Below are positions 25,574 to 35,426 of a stretch of DNA of 64,000 nucleotides, in pieces (position 1 is the first letter of the stretch; the number at the start of each line of letters is the position of its first letter). Source of the DNA: Phycisphaerales bacterium (lineage in GTDB: Bacteria > Planctomycetota > Phycisphaerae > Phycisphaerales > UBA1924); NCBI GenBank assembly GCA_029260315.1, contig JAJDDM010000080.1, positions 52,331-116,330 on the forward strand, read 5' to 3'. The notes under the pieces are model-generated. The model was not told where the DNA came from. It was given only the letters and a program-made list of their open reading frames with translations, and made no database searches. The position numbers were made by a program, and so were the translations under genes.

Positions 25574-27082
25574 ATGGTGGGGATTGGCGAATCAGCCGTC
25601 GATCCGGGCGGACTCGTGGTCGTCGGAGCCGGCCCGGCCGGTCTGACGGCCGGGTATGCCTGGATGAAGCACGGGGGCAAGCCTCTTGTCCTGGAGGCGG
25701 CCTCCCAGGTGGGCGGTATCGCACGCACCGAGCGGTATCGGGGGTATCGATTCGATATCGGAGGCCACCGCTTTTTCACCAAGGTGGACGCCGTCCAGCG
25801 GCTCTGGGAGGAGATCCTCGGCGAGGAGTTTCTCCAGGTGCCCCGCCTGTCGCGGATCTTCTACCGGGACAAGTTTTACTATTACCCGCTCCAGGTGCGC
25901 AACGCCCTGACCAATCTGGGCTTGCGCGAGAGCGTCCACATCATGCTCAGCTACCTCAAGTGGAAGGTGAGGCCGAGCACGGAGGAGGACAACTTCGAGC
26001 AATGGGTCAGCAACCGCTTCGGCGGGCGGCTCTACTGGCACTTCTTCCGGACCTATACCGAGAAGGTGTGGGGCATCCCGTGCACACAGATCCGCGCGGA
26101 TTGGGCGGCGCAGCGCATTAAGGATCTGTCGTTCCTCAAGGCGGCGTTCGGCGCGCTGGGCCTTTCCAAGTCAAACAAACCATCGACTCTCATCACGCAG
26201 TTTCACTATCCGAGGCTCGGGCCCGGCATGATGTGGGAGCGCTGCGAGGACCTGATCAACGCCGGCGGGGGCGAGGTGCGGCTTCGCACGCGCGTGCAAC
26301 GAATCAACCTGGAAGGAAAGCGGGTCGCCTCGATCACCACTGTCGACGACGAGGGGCGCGAGGAGGAGATCCAGGCCGAGCACTACATCAGCAGCATGCC
26401 CGTGACCGAGCTGATCCAGCAGATGCGGCCCGCTCCTCCTGCGGAGGTATTGCGTGCCGCGGAGGGGCTCAAGTATCGGGATTTTCTCATCGTGGCGCTC
26501 ATCACCGAGGACTCCGAGCCGTTCCCCGATAACTGGATCTACATCCACAGCCCGGACGTGAAGGTCGGGCGTATCCAGAACTTCCGGAGCTGGTCCAGGG
26601 ACATGGTGCCGGACGATCAGCACACGAGCCTCGGGATGGAGTACTTCTGCCAGTGCGGCGACGGGCTCTGGGAGATGGACGACGCTGAACTCATCGACCT
26701 CGCCGGGACCGAACTCGATCGGCTCGGCCTCGGGCGCAAGGCGGCGGTCGTCGACGGCACGGTCGTGCGACAGAAGAAGGCGTATCCGGTCTACGACCCC
26801 GAGTACAAGGCGAATCTGGACGTGCTCAGCGGGTATCTCAAGACGCTGGAGAATCTGCAGACCGTCGGCCGCAACGGCATGCACCGGTACAACAACCAGG
26901 ACCACTCGATGTTGACGGCCCTGCTCGCGGTGCGCAACTGCCTCGGCGAGGAGCACGATCTCTGGGAGGTCAACACCGAGCGGTCGTATCACGAGGACTT
27001 CATGACCAAGGGTCGTGAAGCCGAAGGGGGACTGCCGCCCTCGGACAGATCACCGGGGAAACAAGCGTGCGTCAACGCCTGA
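25574..27082 (+). CDS. FAD-dependent oxidoreductase, UDP-galactopyranose-mutase/amine-oxidase-like
   Basis: 502 residues. The Rossmann motif LVVVGAGPAGLTAGYAW (GAGPAG at 18-23) binds FAD, followed by LVLEAASQVGGIARTERYRG and DIGGHRFF as in the amine-oxidase/protoporphyrinogen-oxidase-like group often placed in polysaccharide clusters. FWRxxEKVWG-like FRTYTEKVWGIPC and NGMHRYNNQDHSMLTALLA near the C-terminus also fit. Such proteins may act on nucleotide sugars or lipid-linked sugars; the substrate is unknown. Its last 16 bases overlap the next gene, so it heads or joins the 27067-37464 glycan operon. Confidence 0.85.
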   Translation: MVGIGESAVDPGGLVVVGAGPAGLTAGYAWMKHGGKPLVLEAASQVGGIARTERYRGYRFDIGGHRFFTKVDAVQRLWEEILGEEFLQVPRLSRIFYRDKFYYYPLQVRNALTNLGLRESVHIMLSYLKWKVRPSTEEDNFEQWVSNRFGGRLYWHFFRTYTEKVWGIPCTQIRADWAAQRIKDLSFLKAAFGALGLSKSNKPSTLITQFHYPRLGPGMMWERCEDLINAGGGEVRLRTRVQRINLEGKRVASITTVDDEGREEEIQAEHYISSMPVTELIQQMRPAPPAEVLRAAEGLKYRDFLIVALITEDSEPFPDNWIYIHSPDVKVGRIQNFRSWSRDMVPDDQHTSLGMEYFCQCGDGLWEMDDAELIDLAGTELDRLGLGRKAAVVDGTVVRQKKAYPVYDPEYKANLDVLSGYLKTLENLQTVGRNGMHRYNNQDHSMLTALLAVRNCLGEEHDLWEVNTERSYHEDFMTKGREAEGGLPPSDRSPGKQACVNA

Positions 27083-28365
27083 GATTCTGCCTGGTGACCA
27101 CGTTCTATCCGCCGTATAACTTCGGCGGCGACGGCATCTACGCCCACCGCCTCGCCAATGCGCTGGCGGCTCAGGATCATCACGTCACGGTGCTGCACAG
27201 CCCCAGCGCCTATGAGATGGCTGCGGGGCGGCCAACCGACCCGTCGTACAACGACCATCCGAATGTCACGGTCCGGGGGATCCGCACGCCGCTGGGGCGG
27301 CTGGGGCTCCTGGCGGTGCATCAGACGGGGCGTCCGTGTTTCCAGGGGGGAGCGCTCAAGGAGCATCTCGATCGCGGCGAGTTCGACGTGATCCACTACA
27401 ACAACGTGTCCATGCTGGGCGGGCCGCATGTGTTTCGCTACGGGTCCGGGCTGAAGCTGTGCACGTTGATCGAGCACTGGCTGGTCTGCCCGATGCACGT
27501 TTTGTGGCGGATGGACCGCGAGGTATGCACACGTCCCACATGCCTGCGCTGCACGCTGCACGGGCGTCGCCCGCCTCAGGTGTGGCGTCACACCGGGTTG
27601 CTGCGGCGGGCCTCGCGGTCGATCGATGCGTTCATCGGGCCGAGTCTTTTCACCATGAACAAGCATCGTGAGCGAGGCCTGCGGGGCACGATGATCCAGC
27701 TTCCGCTGTTTCATCGGGAGGGCGAGGCGGAGCCCGTCGAGGCGTCCGCGGTCAACGGCGGGCGTCCATACTTCCTGTTCGTCGGGCGTCTGGAGAAGAT
27801 CAAGGGCGTGCAGACGATCATCCCGACGTTTCGGGAGCTGGAAGATGTCGATCTTGTCATCGCGGGCGCCGGCACATACGAGCGAGAGCTCCGGGCGATG
27901 GCGGACGGGGCTGAGAATATCCGGTTCATCGGGCGGGCCGATCATCGGCAGCTCGCGTCGTTGTACCGCGGGGCGCTGGCGACGATCGTGCCTTCGCTGT
28001 GTTACGAAACGTTCGGGATCATCGTGGCCGAGTCTTTCGCGGCAGGGACGCCGGTGATCGTGCGGGGGCACAGCTCGCTGCGCGAGATCGTCGAGCGGTA
28101 CGGCGGCGGCTTTACGTTCGAGACCGATGACGAGCTGCGCTCGGCGATCGAGCGCGTGCGGACGGATCGCCCGCTGAGTGAGCGGCTCGGTCGCGAGGGT
28201 CGGGCGACGTTTGAGAACGAGTTCGGGGAGGCGCCGTTCCTGCGGGGTTATCTGGGCGTGGTTGAGGGGATGCTGGCTCTGAAGTGTGAGGGGCGAGCCA
28301 TAAGAGACGAGGCCGCAACGGCCAGTGAGCCTCTCATCGGGGGGCGGCCGGTTCTGTTTGCGTGA
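27067..28365 (+). CDS. Glycosyltransferase family 4 with four-cysteine cluster
   Basis: 432 residues, GT-B fold. N-terminal FCLVTTFYPPYNFGGDGIYA and C-terminal YFLFVGRLEKIKGVQTII plus CYETFGIIVAESFAAGTPVI (the E-x7-E motif) are classic GT4 segments. Between them, Cys141, Cys154, Cys159 and Cys162 in LVCPMHVLWR and VCTRPTCLRC form a compact cluster that could bind zinc, known from a GT4 subgroup. It probably adds a sugar to the growing repeat unit on the cytoplasmic face. The GTG start overlaps the end of the oxidoreductase gene. Confidence 0.9.
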   Translation: MRQRLRFCLVTTFYPPYNFGGDGIYAHRLANALAAQDHHVTVLHSPSAYEMAAGRPTDPSYNDHPNVTVRGIRTPLGRLGLLAVHQTGRPCFQGGALKEHLDRGEFDVIHYNNVSMLGGPHVFRYGSGLKLCTLIEHWLVCPMHVLWRMDREVCTRPTCLRCTLHGRRPPQVWRHTGLLRRASRSIDAFIGPSLFTMNKHRERGLRGTMIQLPLFHREGEAEPVEASAVNGGRPYFLFVGRLEKIKGVQTIIPTFRELEDVDLVIAGAGTYERELRAMADGAENIRFIGRADHRQLASLYRGALATIVPSLCYETFGIIVAESFAAGTPVIVRGHSSLREIVERYGGGFTFETDDELRSAIERVRTDRPLSERLGREGRATFENEFGEAPFLRGYLGVVEGMLALKCEGRAIRDEAATASEPLIGGRPVLFA

Positions 28366-28372
28366 GTCCGTT

Positions 28373-30445
28373 ATGCACACGTTGATCACAGGCGGGGCAG
28401 GGTTCGTGGGTTCGCACCTTGCGGATGCTCTGTTGGCGGCGGGAGATCGGGTGACCATCCTCGACGATCTCTCGACGGGTCGGCGGGAGAATCTCAAGGG
28501 GGCGCTCTCGACCGAACGCTGCCGCCTTGTCGTGGGGACGGTTCGGGATGAGGAGGTCCTGGAGCCGCTGGTCGGCGCGTGCGATCGGGTCTTCCACCTG
28601 GCGGCGGCGGTGGGTGTGTCGCTGATCGTCGATCGGCCCGTCCATACGGTCGAGACCAACGTCTACGGCAGCGAGGTCGTGCTGCGGGCTGCGATGAGGC
28701 ACGCCAAGCCGATGCTGCTCGCCTCGAGCAGCGAGATCTACGGCAAGAGCACGAGTATCCCGTTCTGCGAGGACGACGACGTGCTGTATGGCAACACGAC
28801 GCTGTCGCGTTGGAGCTACGCGGTGAGCAAGTCCACCAGCGAGTTTCTCGCGTTGGCGCACTATCGGACGAGCGGGCTGGCGGTCGTGATTGCCCGCCTG
28901 TTCAATACGGTGGGGCCGAGGCAGAGCGGGACGTATGGGATGGTGGTGCCGCGGTTTGTCGAGTCCGCGTTGCGCGATGAGCCGCTGCGTGTGTTCGGCG
29001 ATGGCGAGCAGGTGCGGTGCTTTGCCGACGTCGCGGATGTCGTGCGGGCGTTGATCGGGCTGATGGATGAGCCCGCGGCGTTCGGGCGGGTGTTCAATGT
29101 CGGGGCGGACGTGCCGATCTCCATCGAGCAGCTCGCACGGCGCGTGATCGCGTTGACCGGCAGCGGCAGCGAGATCGAGCGCGTGCCCTATGACGAGGCG
29201 TACGCGCCGGGCTTTGAGGACATGCGCGTCCGTCAGCCGTCGCTCGAGAGGATCCGGGAGGCGATCGGCTATGAGCCGTCGCTGACGCTCGATGACACGC
29301 TGCGACGGATCGTCGCGTGGAAGCGAGACGCGACCGCTTCGGTCTCCGAGCCGCCCGAGAGCCCACCGATGGCCGACGAGCAGCCGGCAGAGGCGTCAAA
29401 GCGGGCCCCGACACTCTCGGTGGTCGTGCCGGTGTACAACTCGCACCGCGAGCTCAAGCGGTGTCTGGGCGGTCTGGCGGCTTCGACCTACGACGATTTC
29501 GACGTGCTGGTGGTGGACGATGGTTCGATAGATCCCGTCGCGCCGCTGGTTGAAAAATACGGTTTTCGTTGTCTGCGGATCGCCGGGCCCAAGGGCCCGG
29601 GGCGGGCCCGCAATCATGGGGTGCGTGAAGTCCGTGGCGAATCGGTCGTGTTCGTCGATGCGGATGTGTGCGTGCATCCGGACACGCTCGCGTTGATCGC
29701 CGAGACATTGGCGAACCACCCCGAGTGTGCCGCCGTGGTGGGAACGTACGACAATGCGCCCGAGGATCCCGGATTTGTGTCGCAGTACAAGAACCTCTTC
29801 CATCACTATATGCACCGGCGCTGGTCGGGGCCGATCAACACGTTCTGGGCCGGCTGCGGGGCGATCCGCCGGGAGGTGTTCCTCGAGCATGGAGGATTCG
29901 ACGAGGAACGCTATCAGCGACCGAAGATCGAGGACATCGAGCTCGGGCTGCGGCTGGCCGCCGGCCGCCGTCGGGTCCTGCTCGATGAGCGCGTGCAGGG
30001 CACCCACCTGAAGCGATGGACGCTCTGGACCATGGTCAAGACAGACGTGTTCGATCGCGGCATCCCGTGGATGGAGTTGATGCTCGAGTCCGGACGGATC
30101 GAGGACACGCTGAACGTGAGCTGGCTTCAGCGGGCGAGCGTGGCGGCGGTGTATCTCATGCTGGTTTCGCTGCTGGCCGCGCCTTGGATTCCCGGGATGT
30201 GGCTGGTCGCGGTGGCGTTGGCGGTGGTGCTCTTGGCTTTGAACTTCGATCTCTATCGCTATCTGGCGCGATGCCGCGGCGTTGTCTTTGCGATCCGAGC
30301 CGTGCCCCTGCACTGGTTCTACTTTCTCTACTGCGGCGTCTCGGTGGTGGCGGCTGTGTTGATTCGGATGCGAGGGCGCGCGCAAAGCCAGCAGGCCCAT
30401 GATGACGGCGGGCGCGTGCCCGTCTCCGGGGAGCCGCCGGCATGA
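28373..30445 (+). CDS. Fusion: NAD-dependent sugar epimerase/dehydratase + GT2 glycosyltransferase
   Basis: 690 residues. Residues 1-318 form an extended short-chain dehydrogenase: GGAGFVG (7-13), ASSSEIYG, catalytic YAVSK (149-153) and NTVGPRQSGTYGMVVPRF, closest to nucleotide-sugar 4-epimerase/decarboxylase types. A Pro/Glu/Ala-rich linker (319-345) leads to a GT2 GT-A domain: LSVVVPVYNSHRELKRCLGG, VVDDGS and the DxD-like FVDADVCVH. Two or three membrane helices end the protein. The fusion would make and use one nucleotide sugar at the membrane (inference). The upstream extension of the frame overlaps the previous gene and adds nothing recognisable, so ATG 28373 is preferred. Confidence 0.9.
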   Translation: MHTLITGGAGFVGSHLADALLAAGDRVTILDDLSTGRRENLKGALSTERCRLVVGTVRDEEVLEPLVGACDRVFHLAAAVGVSLIVDRPVHTVETNVYGSEVVLRAAMRHAKPMLLASSSEIYGKSTSIPFCEDDDVLYGNTTLSRWSYAVSKSTSEFLALAHYRTSGLAVVIARLFNTVGPRQSGTYGMVVPRFVESALRDEPLRVFGDGEQVRCFADVADVVRALIGLMDEPAAFGRVFNVGADVPISIEQLARRVIALTGSGSEIERVPYDEAYAPGFEDMRVRQPSLERIREAIGYEPSLTLDDTLRRIVAWKRDATASVSEPPESPPMADEQPAEASKRAPTLSVVVPVYNSHRELKRCLGGLAASTYDDFDVLVVDDGSIDPVAPLVEKYGFRCLRIAGPKGPGRARNHGVREVRGESVVFVDADVCVHPDTLALIAETLANHPECAAVVGTYDNAPEDPGFVSQYKNLFHHYMHRRWSGPINTFWAGCGAIRREVFLEHGGFDEERYQRPKIEDIELGLRLAAGRRRVLLDERVQGTHLKRWTLWTMVKTDVFDRGIPWMELMLESGRIEDTLNVSWLQRASVAAVYLMLVSLLAAPWIPGMWLVAVALAVVLLALNFDLYRYLARCRGVVFAIRAVPLHWFYFLYCGVSVVAAVLIRMRGRAQSQQAHDDGGRVPVSGEPPA

Positions 30446-31338
30446 GCCGGCCGGACCTGTCCATCGTGATCGCATCGTGCGCCGGCGAGCCGTTCATCGG
30501 TCGCTGCCTGCGATCGGTCGATGCGCAGCGCCACGTCGGCAACCTTGAATGCATCGTCGTCGATCGCGTGAGCGGCGAGGTTGCCGAGGGCATCGAACGC
30601 GAGTTTCCGTGGGTGACGCTGGTGCGCGGAGAGCCCGGCCAGAGCGTGCCCGACCTGCGCCGCGAGGGCGTCGTGCGGGCCCAGGCCGATTATGTGGCGG
30701 TCATCGAGGAGCACTGCGTCGCGGGGAAGGATTGGATCAGGACCATTCTCTCGTGCATCGAGGACAAGATCGCGGTCGTGGGCGGCGTCGTGCAGCACAA
30801 CGACTACCGGCGTCTGATGGACTGGGCGGTCTACTTCACGGAGTACAACTCGTACATGCCGCCGGTCGAGCGCGGCGACACCTACGACGTCTGCGCCGCC
30901 AACTGCGTGTACCGGCGCGACCTCCTGCTGGAGAACCTGCCCGAGTCGGGAAGCGGGTATTGGGAGGCGGTGGTCAACGACAAGCTCCTGGAGGCGGGGC
31001 ACAGCTTTCGCGCAGAACCAGAGCTGGTGGTGCACCACACCGGCCCGTTCGGGCTGCGCTACTACCTGGGCCAGCGGTTCTTGTTCAGCAGGGCGTTCGG
31101 CGGGGTGCGCCGGCGGGAGGTGCCCGCCTGGTATCGGGGCGCGTATCTCGTGCTCGCGCCGCTGTTCGTGCCGGTGCTCTGGCTGCGGACGGCGCGGCGG
31201 GTCATCGGCAAGCGCCAGCGCGCGGGCAAGTTCCTGATGGTCTCGCCCCACATGATTCCGATCCTGTGCGTGTATGTGTTTGGCGAGTGGGTGGGATATC
31301 TCGCCGGGCCCGGCGATAGCTTGTCGAGGATCGAGTAG
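30442..31338 (+). CDS. GT2-like glycosyltransferase with EEHC in place of DxD (first of a pair)
   Basis: 298 residues. The opening LSIVIASCAGEPFIGRCLRS and ECIVVDRVSGE give a GT-A fold nucleotide-binding half. The position normally held by the metal-binding DxD reads VAVIEEHCVAGKDW. The acceptor part contains DVCAANCVYRRDLLLENLP and a late RRREVPAWYRGAYLVLAPLF segment, with one or two C-terminal membrane helices. It overlaps the fusion gene by four bases (ATGA) and abuts its paralog at 31339. Probable role: sugar transfer to a membrane-linked glycan intermediate; donor unknown. Confidence 0.82.
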   Translation: MSRPDLSIVIASCAGEPFIGRCLRSVDAQRHVGNLECIVVDRVSGEVAEGIEREFPWVTLVRGEPGQSVPDLRREGVVRAQADYVAVIEEHCVAGKDWIRTILSCIEDKIAVVGGVVQHNDYRRLMDWAVYFTEYNSYMPPVERGDTYDVCAANCVYRRDLLLENLPESGSGYWEAVVNDKLLEAGHSFRAEPELVVHHTGPFGLRYYLGQRFLFSRAFGGVRRREVPAWYRGAYLVLAPLFVPVLWLRTARRVIGKRQRAGKFLMVSPHMIPILCVYVFGEWVGYLAGPGDSLSRIE

Positions 31339-32295
31339 ATGGAGCGGCAAGCCGATCAGCCAGACTTGTCGGTGGTCGTCGGCCTGATCGCCGGCGGCGA
31401 GGAGCCGATCACGAACTGCCTGGAGGCTTTGCGAGCCAGCGCCAACGGGATCCATCTCGAGTGCCTGGTTCCCTATGACAGCAGGTTGCCCAATGTCGGG
31501 GAGTTGCGGCGGAAGTTTGCCTGGGCCGAGTTCATCGACGCGACCTCGGCGGTCGACGCCGAGCGGTTCGGCGCGTCCAGCCGCGAGCACCACGACGTGC
31601 TGCGCGCGATCGGGCTTCGGCGGGCACGGGGCAGGACTGTGGCGCTGCTGGAGGACCATTGTGCGCCGGCAGAGTCATGGTGCGAGGCGGTGCTCGAGGC
31701 GCACAAGGAACCGGCGGCGGCGGTCGGCGGGGCCGTCGAAAACGGCGTCGACAAGGTGCTGAACTGGGCGGTCTATTACTGCGATTTCGGGCGGTATCAG
31801 AACCCGGTGCCGACGGGGGAGGCGGAGTTTCTGAGCGATAGCAACGTGTCGTACAAGCGCGAGGCGCTGTTCTCGGTCGAGGACCAGTGGCGCGACGCGT
31901 TCCACGAGACGTCGGTCAACTGGGAGCTGGCGCGACGCGGGGCTCAGCTCAGGCTCCATCGGTCGATGGTTGTCTATCAGATCCGCAAGGGGCTGCGTTT
32001 GGGGGCGGCGCTTCGGGAGCGGTTCGTCTGGGGGCGGTCGTTCGCCGGCACGCGGGTCCGCGGGGCTTCGATCGCCCGGCGGCTCATCCTCGCGGCGCTG
32101 GCCTGGGTGCTGCCGCTGTTGCTGACGTGGCGGATCGTCGCCAACGGATGCAAGCGGCGGCGTCATCGGACCAAGCTGCTCGTCGCGTTGCCGATGATCT
32201 TGGTGCTCCAGACGGTGTGGGCGGCGGGCGAGTTCGTGGGCTATGTGACCGGCAGGGCCGGCGGGCCGAGGTGCCCGGCGGAGGGCAGCGCGTGA
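31339..32295 (+). CDS. GT2-like protein with EDHC motif, diverged (second of a pair)
   Basis: 318 residues, evidently a paralog of the preceding product: VALLEDHCAPAESW corresponds to VAVIEEHCVAGKDW, and LNWAVYYCDFGRY to MDWAVYFTEYNSY. Its N-terminal donor-binding half is eroded: where the usual acidic VVDDGS-like loop is expected it has VPYDSRLPN. Two hydrophobic helices lie near the C-terminus. It may be inactive or act with its partner as a heterodimer (inference). The ATG directly follows the previous TAG, and its stop overlaps the deacetylase start. Confidence 0.75.
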   Translation: MERQADQPDLSVVVGLIAGGEEPITNCLEALRASANGIHLECLVPYDSRLPNVGELRRKFAWAEFIDATSAVDAERFGASSREHHDVLRAIGLRRARGRTVALLEDHCAPAESWCEAVLEAHKEPAAAVGGAVENGVDKVLNWAVYYCDFGRYQNPVPTGEAEFLSDSNVSYKREALFSVEDQWRDAFHETSVNWELARRGAQLRLHRSMVVYQIRKGLRLGAALRERFVWGRSFAGTRVRGASIARRLILAALAWVLPLLLTWRIVANGCKRRRHRTKLLVALPMILVLQTVWAAGEFVGYVTGRAGGPRCPAEGSA

Positions 32296-33041
32296 AGAGC
32301 GCCATCGCCATCCTGATGTATCACTCGCTGGACGCCAGCGGGTCGGTCGTGTCGGTGCCGCCGCGGGTCTTTGGCGAGCAGATGGCGACGCTGGCGAGCG
32401 CCGGGGTCGAGTGCGTGTCGTTGCGCGAGGCCATTGAGAAGCGCGAGTCGGGAGGCGAATGGCCCGCGCGCTGCGCGGTGGTGACGTTCGACGACGGGTA
32501 CGCGAGCGTGCATGAGCACGCACTGCCTGTCCTGCGAGAGCATGGATTCGGGGCGACGGTCTTTGTGGTCTCCGGGCATGTGGGCGGGCGGAACGACTGG
32601 GCGCCCCCGCCGAGGCGTCTGGGCGAGCGGCCTCTGTTGTCGTGGGGCCAGATCGAGGAGCTGGCGGCGTCGGGTGTCGAGATCGGCGCTCACACCGTGA
32701 CACATCCGGACCTGACAAGCCTGGCCGACGATGAGATCAAGGGGGAGATCGTTCGATCGAAGGACATGCTGGAGGCCGGGCTCGGGCGGTCGGTCGAGAC
32801 CTTCGCATATCCGTACGGGCGAGAGAATCGCCGAGCGTCGGCGGTCGCCCGCCAGACGTTTCGGGCCGCGTGTACGACGTCGCTGCGTCGGGCCGGCGGC
32901 GAGGACCATTGGAGCCTGCCGCGGGTCGATATGTACTACGCGCTACGCTTCGTCGACCCGCGCCGGGTCGTCGAGGGTGGCGACGACTGGAGACTGGCGG
33001 TGCTGTCCTGGGGGAGAGCCATTGGGGGGTTGGTGCGATGA
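32292..33041 (+). CDS. Polysaccharide deacetylase (CE4)
   Basis: 249 residues. [13 protein letters not shown] opens the NodB-homology domain; [19 protein letters not shown] supplies the catalytic Asp and metal Asp (TFDDGY, 65-70), and [11 protein letters not shown] the two metal histidines (134 and 138). [12 protein letters not shown] is the late conserved loop. It removes N- or O-acetyl groups from a glycan, probably one made by this locus. No signal peptide is seen, so it may act in the cytoplasm or on membrane-associated intermediates. The GTG start overlaps the previous stop (GTGA); the start further upstream in this frame would run through the GT2 gene. Confidence 0.88.
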   Translation: MKSAIAILMYHSLDASGSVVSVPPRVFGEQMATLASAGVECVSLREAIEKRESGGEWPARCAVVTFDDGYASVHEHALPVLREHGFGATVFVVSGHVGGRNDWAPPPRRLGERPLLSWGQIEELAASGVEIGAHTVTHPDLTSLADDEIKGEIVRSKDMLEAGLGRSVETFAYPYGRENRRASAVARQTFRAACTTSLRRAGGEDHWSLPRVDMYYALRFVDPRRVVEGGDDWRLAVLSWGRAIGGLVR

Positions 33042-34231
33042 GACAATCACTTGCGCAGAAGGTCGGGCGTGTCGCCAAGTTCGCCAAGCTGAACTGGAAG
33101 AGCCTGGCGGTTCCGAGCGCCCCGAGCCCGCCGTTCCTGATTCTGTTCATCAACTCGATCTGCAACATGAAGTGCGAGCACTGCTTCTATTGGCGGCAGC
33201 TCAACCAGAAGGACGACCTGTCGTTCGAGGAGCTGGAAAAGCTGTCCAAGGAGCTTGGGCGGATCGAGAATCTGAATCTCTCGGGGGGCGAGCCGTTCAT
33301 TCGTCCGGACTTCGGCAGGGTCTGCCGCCAGTTCATCCGCCAGAATGGCGTGAAGGAGATCTACGTCCCAACCAACGGCTACTTCCGGGAGCAGACGATC
33401 AAGCAGATCCGCGAGACGCTGAAGGAGGCGAGCCTGAAGCTGTTCGCGGTCGAGATCTCGCTCGACGGCATGCCGGAGTTCCACGACACGTTCCGGGTGA
33501 CCAAGAACGCGTTCAGCAAGGCCATGGAGACCTACGACGCGCTGGCGGAGTTGCAGCAGGAGGATTCGAGGCTTCAGATCCACTCGATCTCGGTGGCGAC
33601 GGCGACCAATACCGATGAGATCAAGCGCCTGACGACGTATCTCTACCAGCGGTGCCCGCAGATGTCGCACCACAACCTGGCGATCATCCGGGGCGATCGA
33701 AAGAACCCGACGCTGGGAGGCCCGGCACTGGTTGAGTATGAAGCGCTTTACGAGTACGTTCGGCGGCTCTGGTCGCCGCGGGAGAAGGGACGCTACGGGG
33801 GCATGGTCGAGCCCATGCTGCAGTGGGCGAAGGTCGAGACGGCGCGGAAGCAGACGCAGGTGGTCCCGTGCCGGGCGGGCGTGCTCAGCGCCGTGATCCA
33901 CGCCAACGGTGACGTGGGCGTGTGCGAGCAGCACCAGCCTCTGGGCAACCTGCGCGAGCGGTCCTTTCGCGAGATCTGGTACTCGGACGAAGCCGAGCGG
34001 CTGCGCAAATCGATCCGGGCCAAGGAGTGCTACTGCACCAACGAGGTGTTCATGTGGCCGAGCATCACATATCAGCCGATGCAACTCACCCGGGCGATGG
34101 CGGCGGCACGCCCCTGGAAGCACGGAGAGCCGCTGGGGGACGATGAGCGTGTCGATTGGAACGCCAACGGCGACGCCAATGGCCAGGAGGAAAAGAGCAT
34201 TCCGTTGACGGTGCTCCCAACTGACCGATAG
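33038..34231 (+). CDS. Radical SAM/SPASM domain protein
   Basis: 397 residues. The radical SAM cluster motif is CNMKCEHC (Cys42, Cys46, Cys49), followed by [14 protein letters not shown] (the GGEP S-adenosylmethionine site) and [16 protein letters not shown]. The C-terminal half carries further cysteines (278, 296, 331, 333) in [19 protein letters not shown] and CYC, the SPASM auxiliary-cluster pattern. Such enzymes modify peptides, sugars or lipids by radical chemistry; the glycan setting suggests a sugar or carrier substrate. The start overlaps the deacetylase stop by four bases. Confidence 0.9.
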   Translation: MRQSLAQKVGRVAKFAKLNWKSLAVPSAPSPPFLILFINSICNMKCEHCFYWRQLNQKDDLSFEELEKLSKELGRIENLNLSGGEPFIRPDFGRVCRQFIRQNGVKEIYVPTNGYFREQTIKQIRETLKEASLKLFAVEISLDGMPEFHDTFRVTKNAFSKAMETYDALAELQQEDSRLQIHSISVATATNTDEIKRLTTYLYQRCPQMSHHNLAIIRGDRKNPTLGGPALVEYEALYEYVRRLWSPREKGRYGGMVEPMLQWAKVETARKQTQVVPCRAGVLSAVIHANGDVGVCEQHQPLGNLRERSFREIWYSDEAERLRKSIRAKECYCTNEVFMWPSITYQPMQLTRAMAAARPWKHGEPLGDDERVDWNANGDANGQEEKSIPLTVLPTDR

Positions 34232-34311
34232 ACGGGCGAACCGATTGGCAGGCGGGCGGCCAGGAATTGCCCGGTGGTGATCGTGATCGTGATCGAGATC
34301 GAGGTATCCGC

Positions 34312-35412
34312 GTGACGAAGAACGAGACTGGGTCGGAGATCGGCGTTGGCGTGGTGGGTTGCGGGCGTGTGGCGCAGCAGCGTCACCTTCCTCTGCTCGG
34401 CGAGTTGGGCGGGGCGAGGCTGGTCGCGGTCTCCGATACCGACGCCGGCACGCGAGACAAGCTCGCCGGGCAGTACGGCCTGAAGGGCGTGTACGAGGAT
34501 TATCGGGACCTGATCAGCGACGACGCCGTGGGTGCGGTGATGATCGCAGCCCCGACGCAGTTCCACGCGGAGGTTGGCGTCGCGGCGCTGCAGGCCGGCA
34601 AGCACCTGATGATCGAGAAGCCCGTGACACTATCGCTCGACGAGTTGGACCAGCTCGAGGCCGCGGAAGCCGCGTCGGGCAAGGTCGTTGTGGTGGCGAT
34701 GAACTCGCGATGGCATCGGCTGACGCGCGAGGCGCGCGAGGTCGTGCGACGCGGGACACTCGGGCCGATCGGCCTGGTCCGCAGCGCCTTCACCGACGAC
34801 TCGCGGCTTGACGGTCAGGCCCGCCCGTGGATGCTTCAGCACGAGATGGCCGGGTGCGTGCTTGTGGAGACCGCGGTTCACCACTTCGATCTCTGGCAGT
34901 TCATCCTCGAGACCGAGGTCGAGGACATCTACGCGAGGATGCTGGATCCGATGACCGCGAACGAGCGGGCGGCGGTCACCGCGACGCTTGCCAACGGGGT
35001 GATCGTCTCGGCAATGTTCACCGAGGGACTCAAGGGCGCCAACGAGTTGGAGATCTATGGGCAGGACGGGCGGTTGCGGATGTCGGTGTACGACTTTGAC
35101 GGGCTGGATATCACGCCACGATCGGAGTATCCGGGGAGCATGGGAACCCGCATTCGGCGGCTGAAGGAGTCCCTTTTGAGCTTCCCCGGCGCGGTCAAGC
35201 GGCTTCGCTCGGGCGGGGATTGGGCGGGCTCTTACCGCAATGAGTGGGAGCACTTCATCGACTGCATTGTCAACAAGAAGCGTCCGGAGAGCGGGCTCCC
35301 GGAGGGGCGGCGCGCGCTTCAGGTCGGGTTGGCGGCGATGGCGTCGCTCGCGCAGGGCGCTCGGGTCCGCGTCGCCGACGCGCCCAGGGGCATCCTGCCC
35401 TTCACGGGTTGA
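34312..35412 (+). CDS. Gfo/Idh/MocA family oxidoreductase
   Basis: 366 residues. The NAD(P)-binding motif GVGVVGCGRVAQQRHLPLL, then MIEKPVTLSLDELDQLE with the EKP catalytic-lysine motif, and VETAVHHFDLWQFI with the active-site histidine are standard for the family. It oxidises or reduces a sugar ring carbon, for example a UDP-sugar 3-position. I chose the GTG at 34312 (GAGG 8 bases upstream); an upstream TTG at 34267 would only add Asp/Arg repeats encoded by a GATCGT-type simple repeat. About 80 bases separate it from the radical SAM gene. Confidence 0.9.
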   Translation: MTKNETGSEIGVGVVGCGRVAQQRHLPLLGELGGARLVAVSDTDAGTRDKLAGQYGLKGVYEDYRDLISDDAVGAVMIAAPTQFHAEVGVAALQAGKHLMIEKPVTLSLDELDQLEAAEAASGKVVVVAMNSRWHRLTREAREVVRRGTLGPIGLVRSAFTDDSRLDGQARPWMLQHEMAGCVLVETAVHHFDLWQFILETEVEDIYARMLDPMTANERAAVTATLANGVIVSAMFTEGLKGANELEIYGQDGRLRMSVYDFDGLDITPRSEYPGSMGTRIRRLKESLLSFPGAVKRLRSGGDWAGSYRNEWEHFIDCIVNKKRPESGLPEGRRALQVGLAAMASLAQGARVRVADAPRGILPFTG

Positions 35413-35426
35413 TCTGGGACGACGAC

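Noticed and set aside
34281..34306. GATCGT simple repeat as a coding extension
   Set aside because: It only lengthens the Gfo/Idh/MocA frame by Asp/Arg residues; GTG 34312 with GAGG upstream is the better start.
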